Source: SOIL31 sp964636815
GTDB taxonomy: Bacteria > Babelota > Babeliae > Babelales > Vermiphilaceae
Length of the DNA: 32,505 nucleotides
Direction: 5' to 3'
NCBI GenBank assembly: GCA_964636815.1
Contig: CAZWTF010000008.1
Span: forward strand, 1-32,505
The notes under the pieces are model-generated. The model had not been told where the DNA came from. It worked only from the letters and a program-made list of their open reading frames with translations, and searched no databases. Every line of letters starts with the position of its first letter. Positions within the stretch are counted from its first letter, which is position 1. The position numbers were made by a program, and so were the translations under genes. Shown here in pieces: positions 1 through 7,137 of this stretch.

Positions 1-426
1 GGATACGGCAATCAGTACAATGCAATGCAAAATTTAGCATTCAACACACTTACACTTTCTCATGACCGAGTACGTTTTATCCATAAACCAACCCAAGATG
101 AACTTTTAAACCAGTATCACAACGCAGATCTTTTTATTTTTTCATCACAAACAGACACACAAGGAATTGTTCTGGCAGAAAGTATGTCACAAGGCGTGCC
201 AGTTATCGCAATAGATGGCCCTGGGCAACGGGACATTATTATTGACGGTTACAACGGATTTATTATTACAAACGCGCAAGACGCAGCAACAAAGATTATA
301 AAGATTGCAGATGATGTAACATTACACAAGAAACTCATTTCTGGAGCAATTGCAACCGCACGCAATTACCATGCTGATATTGTTATTCAAAAATTACTAG
401 AATTTTACCATTCAATTAAAGCTTGA
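1..426 (+). CDS. Glycosyltransferase family 4, C-terminal part (5' end outside window)
   Basis: The reading frame is open from base 1, so the gene is cut by the window edge and only about 141 C-terminal residues are visible. They form the nucleotide-sugar binding half of a GT-B fold. The stretch DTQGIVLAESMSQGVPVIA matches the family 4 E-x7-E signature, with Asp in place of the first Glu, and is followed by a GPGQRDII-DGYNGF segment typical of the donor-site loop. GT4 enzymes move a sugar from a nucleotide donor to lipid, glycan or protein acceptors on the cytoplasmic side. The TETQGLV-like form of the motif is common in glycolipid glucosyl- and mannosyltransferases, but the acceptor cannot be told from this half. 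No terminator separates it from the next gene, 72 bases downstream. Confidence 0.85.
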   Translation, partial: GYGNQYNAMQNLAFNTLTLSHDRVRFIHKPTQDELLNQYHNADLFIFSSQTDTQGIVLAESMSQGVPVIAIDGPGQRDIIIDGYNGFIITNAQDAATKIIKIADDVTLHKKLISGAIATARNYHADIVIQKLLEFYHSIKA

Positions 427-498
427 TAAATCAGACTCGGCGTACTAAGATTTAAACCAATTTTTAATAATCTCAATTACCACAAAAAAAGGATTTTC

Positions 499-2751
499 AT
501 GCAAAAAAACATAATTGCCCGCATAGCCCTATGCGGACTTTTGACTGCCGCAAATATTACTTTGGCAATGGATGATACCATCAACAAAGCCCTCATTTTA
601 CACCCAAACAACCCAACACAACAACAAAGCAATAAAAAAACAGTATTTAATGGTTATTACACCAACGACATCAATTCTTTACCTAAATTACCAATTTATA
701 CATATTGCGGAGAAAATAGTATAAATAATGTTTCGAAAATTACCTATACCAATACAGAAACAAACACAAACCAAATCGTTCGCTTTTCTGGAAAAAACAA
801 TGTAAATGAACTCTTAGAATATGATAACGAAAAATATCATGTGATAATCGATTCTAAGGGCGATGATCTATTCGCTATTAAGATGTTTCAGACGCCAACC
901 CCTACAAGCTCAAGTAGTTCACCAATACAAAGAAGCGGAAACATTTCTCCAAGAGATGATTATGATGATTCAAAATTTATATCACCTACTAATTCTCAAT
1001 CTAACAGTCCAACAAAGTCTCCACGCAACAAACAAGTAATCAGTGACGTGCTCGGTGGAGAAAAAAAAATCGTACAAGAGCTCATATTGGATAATATAAG
1101 CCATTCAAACTCATCAAATATAACTGAAATTGATCTAGGGACAACCTCTACAGACTCAAGCAATGCTTCAATAGAATTAACCCCTGAAACATCTCCACGC
1201 AACAAACAAATAATCAATGAAATGCTCGATGACAAACATGAAATCGTATATGAAGAAATATTGGATAATACAGAACGTATCTATAAGCAACCAAGCCCAA
1301 GACGCGATACAATTACGGGACTTTTCGCCAAGGACATCTCACTTAATATTCCTGTTTATGATTATGTTTCTCACAAACAAATTGACGCTATTTATAAGGA
1401 AATTACATATAAACAAGATGAAAACAACACTAAAACCATAACTATAAAATTGGAAAATGAATATAACGACGAAGAGTTGATTATTGTTCAAGAAAACATA
1501 ATGGGATTAAACAAACAATATATAATTAATTTAAATACAGAATCAATCCCCACAGATATTAATAGTGACAATGACAATAGCTCAACAAGCTCAGAAGAAA
1601 CATCACTACAAACACTCTATGCATATTTCTCAACCTCACCTGTAGCGGCGACAAACATCATCCTGCAATATGAAGGCTCTATAACCAAAGTTGAGGAATC
1701 AAACGCTGAGGTTACTTATACTGATGAAAATAAAAAAGTCCAAAAAATTTGGGTGCCCGAAAATATAAAAAATCCAACCTACGTTCTCATCAGAGACCGT
1801 CTCGATAGAATGCTATTTTCTATTAAATTACTAGCAAAACCAAAAGACACTACAAATATAAACAATGAAGCATCAAACAATTCAACAGGCTCAGAAGAAA
1901 CATCATTAGAGCAAACCACCCAGACAAATAATAACAACAATAATAATGAAATAGACAATGGCTCATCTAATCTGCCAACATCAGGACAATTAACAATTGT
2001 ACAAACAGCTTTAAGTCATTTTTGCACCATGTCTGACGATTATATGCCAAAAGGAATCTACGAACAATATGAAGGGGAAATAACCGAATCAACCAAGGAT
2101 GCTTCTAAGGTTGCCTTCACTGATAAAAACAATATAGATCAAGAAGTTTGGGTAGTTGGAAGCCCAGAGAATGCAACCCATGTTCTTATCAAAAACAGCA
2201 TCAACAAAATTCAATGTGCTATCAAATTACCAATACAAGAAATACAAGATACGCCAACACAAGCACTTCGTGGATGTTTAACCAGCAACTTTGATGACTT
2301 ATCAAAAAGCATCAACAAACACTATAAAGGAAAGGTCACAAACATAGAGGGCTTAAATGCTGAAATCACATATACTGATGAAAATGAAGCAGTCAAAACA
2401 ATCTGGGTAGACAATACTCAAACTTCATCAGCTCCAACTTATGCTATAATCAGAGACAATCAAAATAAAGTTCAGTTTGTTATCGAATTACCGCTCAATG
2501 CTATAGAAACAGATTCTCAAGAAGAATCACGATCTATGAACAATGATATTAGCAAAAAATCTGATTTTCAACGCTTTAATAAAAACCCCAATAACAGAGA
2601 CCCAAAATACACTTATATCGGCGCAGCATTCTTAACACTCTGCATAGCTCTTGCGTATAAATACAACAAACTACCTGATGCTTTCACAAAATTACTCGAT
2701 GGCTTTTTTGCACAATGCAAAAATTGTATACCAAATAGCTTCACACGCTAA
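499..2751 (+). CDS. Exported five-module repeat protein, C-terminal membrane anchor, function unknown
   Basis: A 750-residue protein that I do not recognise. It starts with a signal peptide (about residues 1-23, ending TLA before MDD) and ends with a membrane segment (YTYIGAAFLTLCIALAY, about 706-722) plus a short basic tail, so most of it should lie outside the cytoplasm. At least three clear copies of a module begin near residues 391, 524 and 609; each has Y-[EK]-G, then T-[DE]-x-N, a central Trp-Val and a last strand like IKLP. Two more divergent copies lie near 65-131 and 285-346. Linkers are rich in Ser, Thr and Asn, including an Asn run near 478-484. A second repeat, SPRNKQ followed by an acidic helix, occurs near 174 and 232. 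An SD (AAAAAAAGGA) precedes the ATG. The all-beta look of the module is an inference. Confidence 0.85.
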   Translation: MQKNIIARIALCGLLTAANITLAMDDTINKALILHPNNPTQQQSNKKTVFNGYYTNDINSLPKLPIYTYCGENSINNVSKITYTNTETNTNQIVRFSGKNNVNELLEYDNEKYHVIIDSKGDDLFAIKMFQTPTPTSSSSSPIQRSGNISPRDDYDDSKFISPTNSQSNSPTKSPRNKQVISDVLGGEKKIVQELILDNISHSNSSNITEIDLGTTSTDSSNASIELTPETSPRNKQIINEMLDDKHEIVYEEILDNTERIYKQPSPRRDTITGLFAKDISLNIPVYDYVSHKQIDAIYKEITYKQDENNTKTITIKLENEYNDEELIIVQENIMGLNKQYIINLNTESIPTDINSDNDNSSTSSEETSLQTLYAYFSTSPVAATNIILQYEGSITKVEESNAEVTYTDENKKVQKIWVPENIKNPTYVLIRDRLDRMLFSIKLLAKPKDTTNINNEASNNSTGSEETSLEQTTQTNNNNNNNEIDNGSSNLPTSGQLTIVQTALSHFCTMSDDYMPKGIYEQYEGEITESTKDASKVAFTDKNNIDQEVWVVGSPENATHVLIKNSINKIQCAIKLPIQEIQDTPTQALRGCLTSNFDDLSKSINKHYKGKVTNIEGLNAEITYTDENEAVKTIWVDNTQTSSAPTYAIIRDNQNKVQFVIELPLNAIETDSQEESRSMNNDISKKSDFQRFNKNPNNRDPKYTYIGAAFLTLCIALAYKYNKLPDAFTKLLDGFFAQCKNCIPNSFTR
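1018..1251 (+). repeat. Direct repeat within the five-module protein gene
   Basis: Two copies of an element of about 57 bases start at 1018 and 1192. Their first 18 bases (TCTCCACGCAACAAACAA) are identical and the rest diverges. The period is 174 bases (58 codons), so the reading frame is kept. It encodes SPRNKQ followed by an acidic helix. This looks like an internal duplication of coding sequence, not a mobile element. Confidence 0.8.
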
Positions 2752-2771
2752 ACAATAAAATTACACATAAA

Positions 2772-2812
2772 AAAAGCCCTTTGCTGGAAATTAATCCAAC
2801 AAAGGGCTTTTC
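2772..2812. terminator. Bidirectional rho-independent terminator
   Basis: An inverted repeat with arms AAAAGCCCTTTG and CAAAGGGCTTTT also pairs TGGA with TCCA inside the loop. It is flanked by A and T runs on both sides and lies between two convergent genes, so it can end transcription from either direction. Confidence 0.9.
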
Positions 2813-2829
2813 TATAATCTTTATAATAC

Positions 2830-3495
2830 TTAAGAATTATTATTGTTATTATTCTTAGTTTTCTGACTTTTTTTTGCTTGTTCGTTTTTCACTATCCATT
2901 GTTGAGCTCCAAGCATATTTCTATTAAAGTTTTCTATATTTTCAGCATTTTCAATCGCATGATAAGGCTTAAAGGCCATTATTTGCTGCTTATAAATGTC
3001 ATCATTCAAAATTTTCTTAAGACTCTTAGTATCTTTGGTTGCAATATAATAATTAAGGCCTACTCCTAATCGCATAGGATTAGTGTGAACGACAGACTTT
3101 TTTGTAGGCATAGGTGTACCAACATAACTTGTAGAAGATTTAACGTTCTTTTTAGTTGGTATTACAGCTTCAAAGTTAATGTCCTGACTATCCTTGTCAG
3201 GATAAAAAGCCTTTTTATTAGATACTTTTTCTACCGTAAGAAAAGTTTTATCTGCTTGAGCAATTTCTTGAGCTCTTTTTGCAAGAACTTGGTCTTCTTT
3301 ATTTTGCTTTTTAATCTGTGCTTTTTCACGCTTATCTTTTTGTTGCGCTATATCAGCAGTAATTACTTTAGGAGTAAATTTTTTTGAAAAACCTTCTGGC
3401 CTTTCCATTGCAAACATCGAACCCGTTATAGCAGATAAAGATAACACTGCACATAAAGACATCAGTTTCTTAGTTATCATATTTCCTTGAGACAT
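2830..3495 (-). CDS. Exported Lys/Gln-rich protein, function unknown
   Basis: About 221 residues, not recognised. The chosen start is the ATG at 3495, which has a strong SD (AGGGGGA) about seven bases upstream; a second ATG at 3480 also has an AGGA close by. A signal peptide (KKLMSLCAVLSLSAITGSMFA) is followed by MERPEG. The next 60 or so residues are rich in Lys, Gln and Glu and could form a coiled coil. A Ser/Thr/Lys-rich middle has two PTKK-type motifs, and a conserved-looking end contains LGVGLNYYIATKDTKSLKKI. The tail is a run of Asn encoded by an AAT-like microsatellite, which could vary by slippage. It is convergent with the repeat protein and shares its terminator. Confidence 0.75.
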   Translation of the reverse strand: MSQGNMITKKLMSLCAVLSLSAITGSMFAMERPEGFSKKFTPKVITADIAQQKDKREKAQIKKQNKEDQVLAKRAQEIAQADKTFLTVEKVSNKKAFYPDKDSQDINFEAVIPTKKNVKSSTSYVGTPMPTKKSVVHTNPMRLGVGLNYYIATKDTKSLKKILNDDIYKQQIMAFKPYHAIENAENIENFNRNMLGAQQWIVKNEQAKKSQKTKNNNNNNS

Positions 3496-3680
3496 AATAT
3501 ATTCCCCCTTAATAGGATATGTATTTATCAAAAACTACCTCTAATAATAATCATAGATTATACTGAAAAAATGTCAATGTGAAAATTTAATTCATTTTTT
3601 ATCAACACCCCTAAAAACAATGCTGAAGGCACTTTTAGTCTTCATTTAGAGCTGCATTTGACAAATTGAAAGAATATAGT

Positions 3681-3697
3681 ACCCTTATTATAAGGGT
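3681..3697. promoter_or_regulatory. Perfect 17-bp palindrome upstream of uvrB (candidate operator)
   Basis: ACCCTTAT-T-ATAAGGGT has 8-bp arms around a single central base. The centre is too small for an RNA hairpin loop, so a dimeric DNA-binding protein is the likelier reader. It lies 50 bases before the uvrB start, next to a TTGACA at 3658 and a TATAGT at 3675, which are only 11 bases apart and so are not a normal sigma-70 pair. An SOS-type operator is an inference from uvrB being a repair gene. Confidence 0.45.
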
Positions 3698-3746
3698 AAA
3701 AAACCTTAAAAAAAGAGCATAAAAAAGGTCATTTGGGAGGCAAACT

Positions 3747-5717
3747 ATGTCTTTATTCAAGCTTCATACACCATTTCCACCAGCCGGCAGCCAGCCAGAG
3801 GCCATAAAACAGCTTTTGGGCAACAGACCCGGAAAATCGACCCTTTTGGGTGTAACTGGATCAGGTAAAACCTATACAATCGCTAATGTTATTGCCCAAC
3901 AAGACAAACCTGTTCTAATTTTGGCGCCCAATAAAACCTTAGCAGCGCAGCTGTATGAAGAGTTTTCCCAGTTTTTCCCTGAAAATAAAGTATGCTATTT
4001 TGTCAGTTATTATGACTATTACCAACCAGAATCCTACATGCCGGCCCAAGATATCTATATTCCCAAAGAAACCAAAGTTAATAGTGAAATTGAACGCCTC
4101 AGGGTAGAAGCAACGGCATCTCTTATTAACCGTAACGATACCATTGTTATTGCATCTGTTTCATGCATCTATTCACTTGGCAACCCTAACGATTATCGCA
4201 ATTTAGCGCTATCTCTTGCCGTTGGGCAAAAAATAAGCCGTGCAGAACTGTTACGCCAACTGATATTTATTCAATATACCCGTAATGATGTTGAATCTGC
4301 TGCAGGCAGATTTTCTGTATTTGGCAACACGATAAACGTTAATCTACCGTATCAAAAAGATATTTTACGCATTGAACTCTTTGGTGATGAAATTGAAGAA
4401 TTATCATGGATCAGCAAACACAATAACACCGTCATGCGTGAACTTGATAACACCGTTATTTTCCCCGCTCGCCACTTTGTAACCACCCAGCAAGCAAAAG
4501 ATGCAGCGCTATTAAGCATTCAAACAGAGCTTGATGAATGGTTGCCACAAGTTGCAAATCCCATTTACCGCGAACGTATCAGACAACGCGTGTCGCATGA
4601 CCTGGAAATGATTGAACAAACAGGTTACTGCAGCGGTATTGAAAACTATTCTGTACATTTTGATGGCCGCCGCAAAGATGGTCATCCATACTCTCTTTTT
4701 GATTTCTTTCCTGATGATTATTTACTCATTATTGATGAATCTCACATGGCTATTCCACAATTACGTGGTATGTATGCCGGAGATCAGGCACGTAAAAAAT
4801 CACTCGTTGATTTTGGATTCAGACTGCCAAGTGCCAAAGATAATAGACCGCTCCAATTTAAAGAAATAGAAAAATATTTTAACGATGTTATTTTTGTCTC
4901 TGCAACTCCTGGCGATTATGAGATTGAAAACTCGGATCAGTTTGTTGAACAAATTATTCGCCCAACAGGGTTAGTTGATCCAGAGATTTTTATACAAGGC
5001 CGCAACGGACAAATCGACCATCTTATTTCTGAAATTAAAAAAACAACAGAAGCTGGCTACCGCTCACTTGTGATGGTAATGACCAAAAAATTAGCAGAAG
5101 ACCTTGCCCGTTATCTTGAAGATCATCAGATTAAGGTCTGCTACCTGCATAGTGACTTAAAAACACCACAACGTACCGAGTTGCTCCAAAAATTACGTTT
5201 GGGTACATTCGATTGTCTTGTGGGTGTAAACTTGCTACGTGAGGGAATTGATCTTCCTGAGGTGGCATTAGTTGCCATCATGGATGCCGATATTGAAAGT
5301 TTCTTACGAGATAAGCGATCTTTAATCCAGATTATTGGCCGTGCTGCACGTAACGCGGCAGCAAAAGTAATTCTATATGCTGATAAAATTACTGGATCTA
5401 TGAGAGAAGCGATGAATGAAACCAGTCGCCGACGCTCATTACAACTTGCCTACAACAAACAACATGGCATTACACCGCAAACAGTAAAACGTGCTGTGGT
5501 TAAAAGTATTGTGAATATTCAGTATTTGATTGCACAAGCATCTAAAACTAAAAAAGAGAAAAAAGCCGAGCAAGCCGCTCTGGAAAAAGAAAAAACTCAG
5601 GATACTACAACACGTATCATCCAACTTGAAAAACAGATGACGCAAGCGGCTGAACAGCTTGATTTTGAAAAAGCTATTGCTCTGCGTGCTGAATGGCAAT
5701 TACTTAAAAAGAAGTAA
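3747..5717 (+). CDS. uvrB: UvrABC system protein B (excision repair helicase)
   Basis: 656 residues, close to the usual 660-680. UvrB receives damaged DNA from UvrA, inserts a beta-hairpin between the strands and recruits UvrC for incision. Visible parts in order: Walker A GVTGSGKT (35-42); the beta-hairpin region with SYYDYYQPESYMP; the UvrA-interaction domain with TRNDVESAAGRFSVFG; Walker B DESH (330-333) followed by PQLRGMYAGD; SATPGDYE (motif III); LREGIDLPEVALVAIMDAD (motif V); FLRDKRSLIQIIGRAARN (motif VI); and a C-terminal UVR domain (LEKQMTQAAEQLDFEKAIALR) that binds UvrC. The start has a strong SD, GGGAGG, six bases upstream. It stands alone; uvrA and uvrC are not in the window. All motifs look intact. 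Confidence 0.98.
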   Translation: MSLFKLHTPFPPAGSQPEAIKQLLGNRPGKSTLLGVTGSGKTYTIANVIAQQDKPVLILAPNKTLAAQLYEEFSQFFPENKVCYFVSYYDYYQPESYMPAQDIYIPKETKVNSEIERLRVEATASLINRNDTIVIASVSCIYSLGNPNDYRNLALSLAVGQKISRAELLRQLIFIQYTRNDVESAAGRFSVFGNTINVNLPYQKDILRIELFGDEIEELSWISKHNNTVMRELDNTVIFPARHFVTTQQAKDAALLSIQTELDEWLPQVANPIYRERIRQRVSHDLEMIEQTGYCSGIENYSVHFDGRRKDGHPYSLFDFFPDDYLLIIDESHMAIPQLRGMYAGDQARKKSLVDFGFRLPSAKDNRPLQFKEIEKYFNDVIFVSATPGDYEIENSDQFVEQIIRPTGLVDPEIFIQGRNGQIDHLISEIKKTTEAGYRSLVMVMTKKLAEDLARYLEDHQIKVCYLHSDLKTPQRTELLQKLRLGTFDCLVGVNLLREGIDLPEVALVAIMDADIESFLRDKRSLIQIIGRAARNAAAKVILYADKITGSMREAMNETSRRRSLQLAYNKQHGITPQTVKRAVVKSIVNIQYLIAQASKTKKEKKAEQAALEKEKTQDTTTRIIQLEKQMTQAAEQLDFEKAIALRAEWQLLKKK

Positions 5718-5853
5718 CTGAGCCTCTTCCGTCAATAAAATTTTAACAGACAAAATGGCCTAGTAAGTATTTGCAAATATCTTTCGAAAAATATACTCTT
5801 ACTTCAAAAACTATACACAACAATCATTCTTAATCATACTTAAAGGCCTTTTT

Positions 5854-6228
5854 ATGTTTAAAAAAGTTTTTTATACAGTCTCATTCATAGGAGCTTTATC
5901 TACAGGAGTATCATCTGCTACAACGGTAGAAGCTTTAGTGCGGTTACAAATAGGCGATAAAGTTAAAGAATCAACTATTGAAATCGATTCAGAAAAATAT
6001 ACTGATATATCGATAGAAAATGAAAACTTAGGATTTGCACTTAAACTTTATAATGCCGAAGTAGGAGACGAAAGATTTGAAACAACACCAACTCGCAATG
6101 GTCAACCTATAATGCGTGGTTTTTACGTTGGAGAACAAATGTCTCTAGGTGCAGGATGTACTTTAAACGGTCAAACTATTGAAAAAGCATTGATTGTTAA
6201 GTTCCTTAGCATAAAACATCTTTCATAA
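5854..6228 (+). CDS. Small exported protein, function unknown
   Basis: 124 residues, not recognised. The signal peptide FKKVFYTVSFIGALSTGVSSA is followed by a mature part of about 100 residues beginning TTVEAL. Alternating hydrophobic and polar residues (for example VRLQIGDKVKESTIEIDSE and FALKLYNAEVGDE) suggest a small beta-rich domain, with a single Cys in GAGCTLNGQ. An AAAGG lies eight bases before the ATG and a strong terminator follows closely, so it is probably transcribed on its own. A TATACT sits about 56 bases upstream. It is one of three very small exported proteins between uvrB and the oligopeptidase gene; I see no clear similarity among the three beyond the signal peptides. Confidence 0.75.
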   Translation: MFKKVFYTVSFIGALSTGVSSATTVEALVRLQIGDKVKESTIEIDSEKYTDISIENENLGFALKLYNAEVGDERFETTPTRNGQPIMRGFYVGEQMSLGAGCTLNGQTIEKALIVKFLSIKHLS

Positions 6229-6251
6229 TTATTTAAACAAATAATAAAAAA

Positions 6252-6290
6252 AAGGATCTATGAAACTTCTTCATGGGTCCTTATTTTTTT
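6252..6290 (+). terminator. Rho-independent terminator after the small exported protein
   Basis: A 13-bp stem (AAGGATCTATGAA with TTCATGGGTCCTT, containing two G-U pairs) and a 5-base loop ACTTC are followed by a run of seven T starting at 6284. Confidence 0.85.
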
Positions 6291-6435
6291 GAAACCGCTA
6301 TTACCCCCCTCTCTGCATTTCTTGTTATTTTTTTCTAAAACTTATATTATAAAAATAGCTACAAACATAATAAACCACAGCTTTGTCGTAAATAAATGTT
6401 ACATTTGTAAAGTTAATTCTTGTTGTTAGGGACAC

Positions 6436-6705
6436 ATGAAAAAACAGATTATTATGGCGACTATAAGCTTTTATAGCTTTACATGCGCAATGGATTATGT
6501 AGAACGTAAACCAGAAGCTAAGGTTTTTTTTGAAAACCTACAAGCAGACCAAAAGAACAAACAACAACCCGATCCTCTTCAACGCTATATTAACGCTCAT
6601 CAACCCGAATCTCTAGAAAATCGTCAAAACGCACCAAACAAATCACTTTCCAGCGAATCACAACTTTTTGTGATGCATCGCACAAATCACAGTGCAAAAC
6701 TATAG
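6436..6705 (+). CDS. Very small exported protein, function unknown
   Basis: 89 residues, not recognised. The signal peptide KKQIIMATISFYSFTCA is followed by MDYVERKPEAK, which fits the export signature seen across this window. The mature part (about 71 residues) is hydrophilic, rich in Gln, Asn, Pro and Ser, and has no membrane segment or Cys. The ATG is preceded by AGGGACAC, a plausible if close SD. The next small gene has a similar GGGACAAAC just before its ATG. It could be a secreted peptide or a degenerate remnant; the good signal peptide argues for expression. Confidence 0.6.
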   Translation: MKKQIIMATISFYSFTCAMDYVERKPEAKVFFENLQADQKNKQQPDPLQRYINAHQPESLENRQNAPNKSLSSESQLFVMHRTNHSAKL

Positions 6706-6800
6706 ATACTTTCAGCACTACTCGCTTGTTCCACAGGCTTTATTAGTATATCCTAATGCTACATTATTTACTTTTTATCATTTATATAATTGGGACAAAC

Positions 6801-7079
6801 ATGAAAATATACATAATTTCTGCTGTGATACTTTTTTGCAATAATGCATTAGCAATGGATAAGACAAAAAAACGTCTCACTAATCTGACAAATGATCCTT
6901 TTGTGGTTATAGTTGCAGCATCCGGATATCAAACAACAAGCAACAATCAACAAGACGTAACAATTCTTACTCACAATGTAATAAATACATACAACAAAAC
7001 ACAATCACGCAATAGACCTTGCACGCTCAAAAGATTGTTATCTCCGTGTCGCTACAACCCATTCCGTTCAAAATTCTAG
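6801..7079 (+). CDS. Very small exported basic protein, function unknown
   Basis: 92 residues from the ATG at 6801. That ATG is preferred over an in-frame ATG at 6756 because GGGACAAAC precedes it and because it puts the signal peptide (KIYIISAVILFCNNALA, then MDKTKK) at the very N-terminus. The mature part is short and ends in a strongly basic segment with two Cys (PCTLKRLLSPCRYNPFRSKF). I do not recognise it. The basic Cys pair recalls small secreted cationic peptides, but this is only a shape resemblance. It lies 58 bases before the oligopeptidase gene, which has its own SD. Confidence 0.6.
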   Translation: MKIYIISAVILFCNNALAMDKTKKRLTNLTNDPFVVIVAASGYQTTSNNQQDVTILTHNVINTYNKTQSRNRPCTLKRLLSPCRYNPFRSKF

Positions 7080-7137
7080 TCTTTTCTCCACATAATTGTT
7101 TTTAATAACATTATTATAAAAAATAAAAGGAGAAAAT

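Noticed and set aside
996..1235. Open frame on the minus strand inside the five-module protein gene
   Set aside because: It mirrors the repeat-containing plus-strand coding sequence, has no SD and no recognisable protein pattern; a shadow frame.
2830..2870. Asn-coding microsatellite as a phase-variation switch
   Set aside because: The repeat units are imperfect and lie at the very C-terminus, so length change would alter only the tail, not switch the gene on and off.
3085..3387. Plus-strand frame opposite the Lys-rich exported protein
   Set aside because: Its Phe-rich sequence is what the complement of a Lys-rich gene gives. The minus-strand gene has the SD, signal peptide and terminator.
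5768..5779. 12-bp palindrome TATTTGCAAATA between uvrB and the next gene
   Set aside because: Short and AT-rich; expected by chance in sequence of this composition, and no other support.
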